From Limisphaerales bacterium (GTDB lineage Bacteria; Verrucomicrobiota; Verrucomicrobiia; Limisphaerales; AAA164-E04): a stretch of 64,000 nucleotides of DNA. The notes beneath the pieces are model-generated. The model was not told the origin of the DNA and searched no databases. It saw only the letters and a list, made by a program, of their open reading frames with translations. The stretch lies in the NCBI GenBank assembly GCA_024761205.1, contig JAMASS010000013.1:52889-116888 (forward strand), read 5' to 3'. A program made the position numbers and the translations under genes. This document shows positions 9,655 through 17,462 of the stretch, piece after piece (positions within the stretch are counted from its first letter, which is position 1; every line of letters starts with the position of its first letter).

Positions 9655-10675
9655 ATGACAAAGACCGGTCTGGTTGGATCTGGTTTTATGGCGGTGGTTC
9701 ACATCAAGGGTTACCTGCAGTTGGAGAATGTTGTGATTGCTGCGCTCTGTAATCCCACCAGGCGATGTTTGGATGGTGGCTTGTCTGATGTGGTGGCAAT
9801 GTGGATGATCAGGATCCAATCTGGCTGATATGAGCTGGGCGGTCGGATACCAGGATTTGGACGCCTTCCTGCGTCATTCCGAGCCTGTCGGTGGTTGATT
9901 TTGTACACAACCAAAACGCTCGTTGGCTATCTCGCAACGAGCACTGAGGGCGTCTCAATGTCATTTGTGAAAACCTCTGGCACGGAGTTCTAGCAAGGCC
10001 AGAAAAATTGCCACTGTTGCGGCTGAATCTTCTGGCATCTTCATGCTGGCAATGTGCCTAGGATTTTGGCCGGAGTGGGCGTGGATGAAAGAGACTATTG
10101 ATGACGATCATTTTGGGCGTTTGCTCGGCGCTCGGTTTCAGCGGATTGCCGAACCGCCAGACTGGAGCAGGGCAGTTACTTTAACGTTTAAGGGCGAGGA
10201 GACTGGTTGCGCCCTTATTTGATTTGCATGCCTGATACGGATTTTGTGCAACATTGCTTCAATCGACCCAAGAGTGTGTTTTCCAGTGACTTTAGCAAAG
10301 TCAGCAGTGCGGTGGATCACGTCGTGGCTCACTATCAGATCGCCTCAGGAGTTTGCGTCACGGCGGAGGGGAACTGGGCGATGACGCATGGATTTGGGTT
10401 CAATATGGTGTACAACGCTGTTTTCGAAGCAGCAGCAACAGTTGATTACGACCTTTCACGGGGTGAGGAGAGCCTAAAGCTCTAAAGCTTTATCAAGGGG
10501 AAGGGGAGGCTGAAATTGTCTATTGTTCCGGACTTGACGTTGCACAGGAGAATGCTCCTATTGTTCTCGAGACTCTAAAAACCGGAAAAGCTCTGTCGAA
10601 AGTGACAGTTGACGACGCAGGCTCAGTGATAGAAATTTGCGAGACTGAGGAGGAATCCGTGAAAGCGGGGCGTCA
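9655..10675 (+). pseudogene. Gfo/Idh/MocA-family oxidoreductase, decayed
   Basis: Read across three frames, this is a nearly full-length relic of an NAD(P)-dependent sugar-type oxidoreductase. The N-terminal Rossmann fold is seen as TGLVGSGFMAVVHIKGYLQ at 9661-9717, stopping at 9826. A YQDLDAFLRHSEPVG segment follows in another frame near 9850-9890, and the start of the second domain (DDHFGRLLGARFQRI) near 10098-10145. The C-terminal domain is best preserved (DTDFVQHCFNRPKSVFSS, then TAEGNWAMTHGFGFNMVY, 10207-10485). The tail (LKTGKALSKVTVDDAG, then ICETEEESVKAG) ends near 10675. Several frameshifts and stops break it; it cannot be expressed as one protein. Confidence 0.88.
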
Positions 10676-11085
10676 CTCTGTAGCTCAAGAGGGGCGCTAT
10701 TCGAAGGCCAGATGTTTGGGTGGCATTAGCTGACTTTAATGTCCGAAGGCTTCGAGAAGAGCTTTGGCGTCGAGAAGGTCTGATTCTCCCTCGGCTTTTC
10801 TTGAGGGGGCCGATGGTCAATCGAGGACGGACGAACTTGCCGCTGACTGTATGTGGCGGGCAATGGCATTCAGAGGCAGCGAGTATATCGGAATTTTACA
10901 TTCCTTTTGGTTTACTAACTCGTGACTCAGGGTGGCACGCTAGTAAATTCGCAGCTTGAGACTTCACACCGAGAAGCGATTTAATGTGCTACCTCCGTGT
11001 TTAAGCGGCGATTACACCGATTTTGGAGTGAGACCTCTTTGGGGCCTTGAGTCCATGTTACAACTTTACTTCCTTAAACTGAAGA
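10676..11085. other. Gap downstream of the oxidoreductase relic
   Basis: No gene can be supported. Short plus-strand stretches are mildly protein-like (for example ADCMWRAMAFRGSEYIGI in one frame near 10845-10895), which may be part of another relic, but no family is recognisable. The downstream end lies against the 3' end of infA on the minus strand; no hairpin with a T-run was found there. Confidence 0.25.
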
Positions 11086-11298
11086 TTAACCGAGTCGATA
11101 GACAATACGAGCCTTATTTAGGTCATAAGGCGACATCTCAATTTTGACCCGATCCCCGATCGTTAATCGAATAAACCGCTTTCGCATCTTACCGGAAATG
11201 TGAGCGAGCACCACGTGACCGTTATCCAGTTCAACGCGGAACATTGTTCCGGCCAACACCGCCTTGACCTTGCCTTGCAGTTCGATGTGATCTTCCAT
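11086..11298 (-). CDS. infA: Translation initiation factor IF-1
   Basis: A 70-residue S1/OB-fold protein, exactly the usual IF-1 length. Typical positions include the start [11 protein letters not shown], the central [20 protein letters not shown] and the end [22 protein letters not shown]-1 binds the A site of the 30S subunit with IF-2 and IF-3 during initiation. The gene is monocistronic here, away from the ribosomal-protein clusters where it is often found. It diverges from the YgjP-type peptidase gene at 11449. Confidence 0.96.
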   Translation of the reverse strand: MEDHIELQGKVKAVLAGTMFRVELDNGHVVLAHISGKMRKRFIRLTIGDRVKIEMSPYDLNKARIVYRLG

Positions 11299-11448
11299 CC
11301 GTTACTACTAAAATCTTCAATTCGCCTGCCAGCCTGCATGAATTGGTTTGGTGCAGTAAGAGTGTTTAATTTTCTCAAGAAATCAAGCGTTATTCTTCCG
11401 ATTGTTGCGATGCGGTTACGAGTTAGGTAGAGTGTTGGTGGCGTGCAG

Positions 11449-12183
11449 ATGAAGCTGACATTCTCTCGGATGTTGGTGATCAATCCGGAAAGGATGATCG
11501 CTGGACGCATCCATGTCTATTTGACCCGGAATCGTCGAGCCAAGCGCTACATCGTCCGTGTAGTTAACGAGCAAACTGTGTACGTTACCGTACCTCGAGG
11601 AGGCAATCGTCAGGAGGCACTAGCCTTTCTAGAGCAACACCGACCATGGGTGGAGGAACGACTTGAAGCGATGCTCCGTCGATCCGTTGAAGCTCAATCA
11701 AGATGGAAGCTTGGTTCGAAAATCTGGTATCGCGGGCGAAAGGAACAAATTTTGCCCGGTGGAGTTGGCACTGGGGCGACCGTCAAGATCGGTGGTCTGT
11801 CGGTGTCTGTTCCGTCGGTTGCAGGTGATTTGCGTTCAGAGATTGAAGCGACGATGTGGGAGGTGGCGAAGCGCAATTTGCCGCCATTGGTCGAAAGGCT
11901 TGCCGCAGAAATGTCATTGATGCCCCAGCGAACCACCGTCAGAAACCAACGCACGCGGTGGGGCTCCTGTTCCCAGCGTGGGGCGATTTCACTGAATTGG
12001 CGATTGATTCAAATTCCCCTTGAGGTTTGTGAATACGTTGTCACCCATGAGCTTTGTCATTTATGGCACATGAACCATTCGCACCGTTTTTGGGCTGTCG
12101 TGAGCGAATTCTGCCCAGAATACCGAACCCATGAAGCGTGGCTCAAGGCCCATACTCATATCATCGTCGGCCATCAGGCGTAA
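11449..12183 (+). CDS. YgjP-like zinc metallopeptidase (DUF45/SprT-like)
   Basis: About 244 residues in the M48-related YgjP/DUF45 family. The zinc site HELCH lies at 200-204, with a further histidine in MNHSHRFW (His210) as third ligand. The preceding TRWGSC motif (169-174) is characteristic. Such proteins are predicted cytoplasmic peptidases, often associated with type I restriction or with no fixed context; the substrate is unknown. GTG at 11443 is an alternative start, two codons upstream. The gene's 3' end overlaps the convergent hydrolase gene by 23 bases. Confidence 0.9.
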   Translation: MKLTFSRMLVINPERMIAGRIHVYLTRNRRAKRYIVRVVNEQTVYVTVPRGGNRQEALAFLEQHRPWVEERLEAMLRRSVEAQSRWKLGSKIWYRGRKEQILPGGVGTGATVKIGGLSVSVPSVAGDLRSEIEATMWEVAKRNLPPLVERLAAEMSLMPQRTTVRNQRTRWGSCSQRGAISLNWRLIQIPLEVCEYVVTHELCHLWHMNHSHRFWAVVSEFCPEYRTHEAWLKAHTHIIVGHQA

Positions 12184-12940
12184 CCCGTGCCTCTGAAACC
12201 GGTAGTGTTTGGGCTAACTGGTATTGGTCTTTTAACCACTGGACCACTGTGGTGACCATGGGTTCCGTATGAGGTTCGGCAAAGACGTGGTTGGCACCGG
12301 GGATCTCAATCAGGGTTGCCGATTTATTGGCTTTGACGTGAATATCCTTTGAATCCTGAAGCGGGACAACGTCGTCTTCAGTTCCGTGAAGAAGCAACCA
12401 GGGGACCTTAACTTTGTGGGCGTGGTCGACGGTGGATTCGATGGATCGCAAGTCATCCATATATTTTTGGGAGAGCGGGCACTCTTCGTCGTCCCACATA
12501 TTTCCTTTATCTGGCGTCACCATACCGAACTCGGTTTCGGCAAATTGTCTGGTGTGAACCATTCCAGCGAGAGACACCAGAAACTGGATTCGCTCATCCT
12601 GACTGGCTCGCAGGGCGCCGACGGCACCTCCCATACTGTGGCCGACGTATGTCACTGTTTTATCCGCCATTTTGTCGATGACAGCACCGAGATCGGCAAC
12701 CTCCTTGGAAATATTGGAGTCCGTGAATTCACCTTCGGAGTCCCCATTGCCGGAGAATGAAATTCGCAGGGCAGGAATTCCGGCTGCGGCCAGTCCGTTG
12801 GCCAGCGCGACGACAAACGGGCGGTCCTTGTTGCCAGTAACGCCGTGACCAATGATGACAAGATTCTGCGAATCTCTAGAGGCAGTGTGATGGGTGTAGT
12901 CGATTTTTTCGCCGTGTAAGTTTCTGATTTCGCCGAACAT
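12161..12940 (-). CDS. Alpha/beta hydrolase (esterase/acyl-peptidase-like)
   Basis: A 259-residue alpha/beta-hydrolase without signal peptide. The oxyanion region is GHGVTGNKDRP (31-41), the nucleophile elbow GHSMGG puts Ser102 in place, the acid is an Asp in GTEDD (186-190) and the base His218 in ANHVF. The closest general group is the serine aminopeptidase S33/DUF1100-like esterases. The substrate is unknown. Its 3' end overlaps the YgjP-type gene tail-to-tail by 23 bases. No good ribosome site precedes the ATG on this strand; an AGGAGG next to it belongs to the opposite strand. Confidence 0.88.
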   Translation of the reverse strand: MFGEIRNLHGEKIDYTHHTASRDSQNLVIIGHGVTGNKDRPFVVALANGLAAAGIPALRISFSGNGDSEGEFTDSNISKEVADLGAVIDKMADKTVTYVGHSMGGAVGALRASQDERIQFLVSLAGMVHTRQFAETEFGMVTPDKGNMWDDEECPLSQKYMDDLRSIESTVDHAHKVKVPWLLLHGTEDDVVPLQDSKDIHVKANKSATLIEIPGANHVFAEPHTEPMVTTVVQWLKDQYQLAQTLPVSEARVTPDGRR

Positions 12941-13030
12941 AGGAGGATTTGAATGAACAAAATTAGCGAGGCTGCCATCCGAGCTCCGCTAGAGGATTGA
13001 ATTGGGTATTATGGGCCGGAGCTCCGAGAC

Positions 13031-13459
13031 CTACTTGACGGTGATCCAGATTTTTCTGGAAATCACCGGCTTATCGTGAGGAATGTGGAGATAATCTCCC
13101 AGTACCAACTGCAGGGAATGGCTTCCGGGTTTCAGAGTGAGTGTGGTTTCGGTTTGGCCTTTGCCGTAGTGGAGAATGTTGTCGGTTGCCGGCAACGGTT
13201 TGTTGAGGTCGGGCAGTTCTTCCACGTCGATGAGAAGGTGGTGGTGACCGGTGTTATCGAACTTGATTCCAGCCGGTGCGATTCCCATTCCCTGTAGACC
13301 GAACTTCACTGTGAAAGTTGTCCCAACCATTTCACCGTTGGCTGGCGAGATGATATAGGTCTTCGCTCCGGGGGCTGACTTGGACTTAGGGAGTGCGGCT
13401 TGGCCCAATCCAGCGAGGGTGCTCAGGACTAGTGCTAAGGAAATGATTGCAATCTTCAT
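13031..13459 (-). CDS. DUF4399 secreted protein
   Basis: A 142-residue protein with an N-terminal signal peptide (positively charged start, hydrophobic core to about residue 20, cleavage likely after GLGQA). The mature part has the DUF4399 pattern: FGLQGMGIAPAGI (near 53), GHHHLLIDVEELP (near 71) and a C-terminal LQLVLGDYLHIPHDKPV. The family is found in periplasmic or secreted proteins and has a beta-sandwich appearance; the histidine cluster may bind metal (inference). An AGAGAG stretch just upstream of the ATG may serve as ribosome site. It is the last intact gene before an eroded stretch; 13460-13741 upstream shows no gene. Confidence 0.88.
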   Translation of the reverse strand: MKIAIISLALVLSTLAGLGQAALPKSKSAPGAKTYIISPANGEMVGTTFTVKFGLQGMGIAPAGIKFDNTGHHHLLIDVEELPDLNKPLPATDNILHYGKGQTETTLTLKPGSHSLQLVLGDYLHIPHDKPVISRKIWITVK

Positions 13460-13741
13460 GCTCTCTTTTGCCGTTGTCGATCGTTAGATTTATGCTGAGG
13501 GTCTATTGTCGCCCGGCGAGTCGCCCGGCTTCAAGCTTTTGGGGACTCGCTGTGGCACAGTAACCGCTAACTTGATCCAAGCTGTTTGGATCAGCAAGAC
13601 ATTTTTCGAATGGTCACCAAAAGGTAACAGGACCGGCGATGGGAATCGCGATCAAGCAGCCGAAAGGACTCGCGAAGTTAGGGGTCTGTCGGGTGTCATT
13701 CAGGATGGTTTCCTAACCGGGAAAGCCGTGCGCTCAGGTTT

Positions 13742-13845
13742 ATGTCGGAACGAACCATCGTCTATTTTGATCTGGAAACCCAACGTTCGGCCCAGAGGTC
13801 GAGGGATGGGATCGGATTCGAGACATGAGACTCAATTAGGATTTA
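13742..13845 (+). pseudogene. RNase H-like exonuclease-type protein, N-terminal fragment only
   Basis: Starting with an ATG, the plus strand reads MSERTIVYFDLETQRSAQ, then after a one-base shift GWDRIRDMRLN and a stop at 13837. This is the N-terminus of the Verrucomicrobial RNase H-fold family, including the first catalytic acid pair (DLE). Only about 35 codons remain, and the sequence changes to an unrelated minus-strand relic directly after. The missing remainder of such a protein is found at 5210-5640 on the minus strand, non-overlapping with this piece. No ribosome site is obvious. Confidence 0.72.
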
Positions 13846-13959
13846 GAGGCTTAAGAAGTTTGACCGGCTTTTCTTGGGGGTTGGTAACTAGGGCGATGGT
13901 GCCGAACCATTTTGGCAATGGGGTTTTGTCTTTTGAAAGATCGTCCCCGAAAGCACGTT

Positions 13960-14665
13960 GCGGCAGCGGCCGGCATGGCAATTTCACCGCCCAATCTTTT
14001 TTGCAACGCCCGCTTGCGTGCCCCCTGTTTGCTTTGGCAAAGCTTCGAAAGTGCGCCGCAACCGTCGATGTGAACCAGATGCCATTTTTCGCAATCTCCC
14101 TCAAGATTACTTTTCCCTTTGCTGTTTTCAATTGGTCGAACGCCCGTTGAATCTGGCGTGCCTCAGCCGATAAGGGGGACATAAATGGAAGACCCCAACA
14201 ATGATTCAGTGTGCTCAATAGTCCTGGCACCAGCGCGCGCGACTTCCAGGGTGGTGACGTGTGCCACTAACGGTATTCCTTGCCGGCGGGCCTCGTCCGC
14301 TCCGGCAAAGAATGTGCACTCCGGAAGCAATCTCCGCCGCCACTAATCCACTTCAACTAGTCGACAACCCGAGGGGCGAAGAGCACGCATAGCCGACCAA
14401 TGTCCCCAAAGCACTTTCCCCAGAGTAGGTGAAATGGGTGTGCTGCCCCAAAGGCCCAGCGTCAGGAATTTTCTTGTACCGTTGATGTGGCGATGGTTCG
14501 ATCTCACCAAATCCAAACCACTGGAAAAAATCTCAACCATCCGCTTCCCCTTCAATCACAACTGTTATCTCCAGACAGGTTCCGGTGCCCACCATGTCGA
14601 TAATCGTGATGTTTGAGATCAAAACTCCGCTAGCCCGAACGAGGAATCCCCCGGGAAAAGACCAC
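13960..14665 (-). pseudogene. Imidazolonepropionase-like amidohydrolase, decayed
   Basis: Reading the minus strand across frames from about 14665 gives the start of a metal-dependent amidohydrolase (GVLISNITIIDMVG, then a VIEGEAD segment), and further on ADEARRQGIPLVAHVTTLE at about 14250-14310, then ARTIEHTESLLG. This matches the strand carrying the metal-ligand His and the following His-bearing strand. It continues as EIAKNGIWFTSTVAAHFRSF (near 14050-14110). Frameshifts and a stop near 14160-14170 break it, and the N-terminal metal-binding HxH segment is not found. The 3' limit is uncertain; a minus-strand open frame continues to 13832 without clear homology. Confidence 0.7.
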
Positions 14666-15143
14666 CGAAAACATCGCCCGATTCTTCATATTGTCCAAAA
14701 ACTAGCGACACCCTACAACCGGACAAACTAAAAGGAGAAATGCTAGTCAACGAATAGTGATTGTTGATTTCCGAAGTAAAATCTGCGGCTTTGGTCAATG
14801 CCTGCCTTCACCACTCAAAAAACAACCATCGTTAATCATCATCCCCCCCGTTTTCATCTCTATTTCGAATCCCGGTATCGAAACCTGATGATCCCATATG
14901 CAACCGCCATGCCCACGAATGACCGGCCGCCAACGTCAAAAACCTGTGAAAAAAGCCTTATCAAGGGGTTCACAAACCACTTGGCATGCCAAATATGCCA
15001 AGGGAGAAAGCGGAAACATTCTTCAAGTGGCCAGGGTAGAAGAAGAAACTTGAACAAAGATACCGGCCCAAGCGTCCGAGAAAGAGTCATAGAACTGAGA
15101 GGCATATGAAGCCAGCGCCATCCTATTTGACCTACGTCGCCTG
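14666..15143. other. Gap with no assignable gene
   Basis: A minus-strand open frame at 14860-15105 has a hydrophobic central stretch (WFVNPLIRLFSQVFDVGG) but no ribosome site and no recognisable family. The overlapping plus-strand frame (14798-15109) is not protein-like. Either could be a remnant. Nothing else is supportable. Confidence 0.25.
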
Positions 15144-15775
15144 ATGGCTCTTCTGGCGACGCTTCCGCTCCAAGAAACGGAAGGAGCCAGCAAATTTACG
15201 GAAACGTGGAACCACACGTTTAGCTTTAGCGCAAAAGGGTCGGTGACTCGGGAAGACGTCAACGGACCCATTATGATCGAAGGTTGGGACCGAGACGAAG
15301 TCTATCTCAGCCACGACGAGCTCAAGATTAAAACAGAACAACTGAAGTCCAAAAAACGCGGGAGGCTGAGTCTGGGAAAGAAGGGGAACTCCGCCTCTGT
15401 CACCCATCATGTCAAAGCACCTCATCAAGCCAATCTCAAACGGATCCGCAGTGTGAATGGGACGCTGAAGATCATTGATGTCGAAGGCAAGATACACGCA
15501 GGAACCGTCAACGGCAATATCAAGAATGGCTTTGGCCTTCCGGTAAAAAACACTTTTCCATCGGGCAAGATCTTTCGGGAAGCATTGAGAGCGGTCAGAT
15601 CGATACCAAACTCAAGATCGTCAACGGGAGGATTCGCATCAACAAAGGAACGACGCCCAAGGCCCTCTGCCTGGGAGGTCTCGATTCGTACCAAACAGGC
15701 AGCCCTGCTAAGTCAGCCGCCTTGGTGGTTCCGTGTAACAACTTCTCGCGCCTGGGAGTCTAATACGTCAGCTTA
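15144..15775 (+). pseudogene. DUF4097-family (adhesin-like beta-repeat) protein, frameshifted
   Basis: The first two thirds of this open frame match DUF4097 proteins: an EDVNGPIMIEGWDRDEVYL segment, KAPHQANLKRIRSVNGTLKI, then VEGKIHAGTVNGNIKNG, the alternating NG turns expected of a right-handed beta helix. After about base 15560 the match moves to another frame, where ESIESGQIDTKLKIVNGRI and a KGTTPKALCLG tail continue the family to about 15690. The frame that stays open to 15775 is out of phase and arginine/serine-rich. The N-terminal half is also shorter than usual. In relatives these genes often sit beside sigma/anti-sigma genes; none is adjacent. Confidence 0.72.
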
Positions 15776-15853
15776 GGACCTCTGCTCACTCACCCCGGAC
15801 TTGCCTAGCTTTACTTTGACGAATCGGACTTTTTTGGACACATTTTTTCGCTC

Positions 15854-17386
15854 ATGCACAAGCTATTTGCCGTAGCGGTCTTGTCGGGGGCAGCCTTCGC
15901 TGCCGGACTCAACGCTCATGACAGTCAAGCTATGGTCAACCGGCCGCTGTCCTTAAACGACTGCATTCAAATCGCCCTGCAACACAACCTGTTGCTCAAG
16001 GTTGAGAAGATTAACCCGCAAATCAGTCGAGCCGATCTCAAAATCGCCTATGCTGGTTGGTATCCTAATTTCACCACATCCTATAACCACAACTTCCGGC
16101 AACAGCCCGGAAACGTCGACGAATTCAGCCGAACTATTCCTGGCACCTCCAGCGAAACCGATAGCTTCTTCACAGGCATCAATGGACGGCTACCGACTGG
16201 ACTCACCTATAACATTCAAGGAAATGTTGCGAACACCTTCTTCGATTCGTCTTTTATCGATCAAAACACCCTCCAGACCATTACCGTCACTTCCGAGAAC
16301 GCCAATGGTAATATCTCGATCAATATGACCCAACCATTGTTGCGCGGTCTGATGATCGACCAGACGAGACTCAACATTAAACTTTCGAAAGTGGCCCTGG
16401 AACAAGCCGAACTCGGGCTCATCTGGCAGATCATGAACACGGTCGCACAGGTTGAGCAGGCCTACTTCGATCTCATCGCCGCCGAAGAGAGCGTCAAAGT
16501 GCAAGAAAAGGCCGTCCAACTGGCTGAACGGTTGCTGACGGAGAATCGCAAGCGCGTGGAAGTTGGCGCGATGGCGCCGCTGGATGAAAAACAAGCCGAA
16601 TCCCAATTCGCCAGCCGACGAGCCGACCTCCTTGGAGCCAAGCGTAGTTTGGCGCTCAGTCAAAATGCGCTGAAAAACCTGCTCAGCGATGAGTATCTCG
16701 AGTGGCAAGACACGCGAATCGAAGTCACCGAAGTGCTCAGAGTGCTCCCCATCCCCTTCAGCCGCCAAGACAGCTGGCATAAGGCGATGAATCTTCGGCC
16801 GGATCTCCAACAAAACCGTCTCAACATCGAACGCAACGGGATCATCGTCAAGTTCAACAAGAACCAAGTTCTCCCGCAACTTGATGTCATTGGCAGCTTC
16901 GGATATTCTGCGGGTGGAAGGGGTATCGGTTACGACGGGGTGTTTGACCAATTTCGTCGGCAAGAGAATCCGACCTGGTCGGTAGGTGGCAGATTCAGCA
17001 TTCCCATCGGCAATCGGGTGGCTCGAAACAATCTGAAGATCGCACGCGCCCAAGAAGAACAAGCACTCCTTCGCCTCAAACAGCTCGAACAGACGATCAT
17101 GGTCAATGTTGAGAACGCGGTGACATTGGCCGAGATTAATCTCCAACGAGTCGATGCCACTCGTCAAAACCGAGAATTTGCTGAAGCCGCGCTAGAAGCA
17201 GAACAAACGAAACTAGAGAACGGCAAGAGCACGAGCTTCATTGTCTTGCAACTACAGCGAGACTTGACCCAGGCACGGTCTGGAGAAATTCAAGCGCTCA
17301 CAGAGTACAATCGCGCGCGCTCTCAACTCTCCCTAGCCGAGGGCGCTACGCTTCAAGATCGAGAAATCAGTCTTGAGGTTGAGTAA
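15854..17386 (+). CDS. TolC-family outer-membrane efflux protein
   Basis: A 510-residue protein with a signal peptide (cleavage near GLNA, residue 21) followed by two OEP repeats. The first begins SLNDCIQIALQHNL (37-50) and contains the long helix with QVEQAYFDLIAAEESVKVQE; the second contains the PDLQQNRLNIERNG helix start and ends with AQEEQALLRLKQLEQT and a final helix rich in Asn/Glu/Leu. Such proteins form the trimeric channel of type I secretion or RND/ABC efflux. No adaptor (HlyD) or inner-membrane pump gene is adjacent, so the partner is unknown. An Aas-like gene follows after 76 bases on the same strand. Confidence 0.92.
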   Translation: MHKLFAVAVLSGAAFAAGLNAHDSQAMVNRPLSLNDCIQIALQHNLLLKVEKINPQISRADLKIAYAGWYPNFTTSYNHNFRQQPGNVDEFSRTIPGTSSETDSFFTGINGRLPTGLTYNIQGNVANTFFDSSFIDQNTLQTITVTSENANGNISINMTQPLLRGLMIDQTRLNIKLSKVALEQAELGLIWQIMNTVAQVEQAYFDLIAAEESVKVQEKAVQLAERLLTENRKRVEVGAMAPLDEKQAESQFASRRADLLGAKRSLALSQNALKNLLSDEYLEWQDTRIEVTEVLRVLPIPFSRQDSWHKAMNLRPDLQQNRLNIERNGIIVKFNKNQVLPQLDVIGSFGYSAGGRGIGYDGVFDQFRRQENPTWSVGGRFSIPIGNRVARNNLKIARAQEEQALLRLKQLEQTIMVNVENAVTLAEINLQRVDATRQNREFAEAALEAEQTKLENGKSTSFIVLQLQRDLTQARSGEIQALTEYNRARSQLSLAEGATLQDREISLEVE

Positions 17387-17462
17387 CGACCGCTCTCCTT
17401 GCGAACCCAATGATCTATCCTTGCGAAGCTGGATTTTAACACCATAGGATATTAGGCTCCTT

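Noticed and set aside
12941..13000. AGGAGG followed by ATG and a 15-codon open frame on the plus strand beside the hydrolase start
   Set aside because: It is short, unconserved as far as I can tell, and the AGGAGG is on the wrong strand for the hydrolase; most likely chance.
16190..17167. Long open frame of 325 codons on the minus strand
   Set aside because: Lies entirely within the TolC-family gene on the opposite strand and has no motif; it is a shadow.
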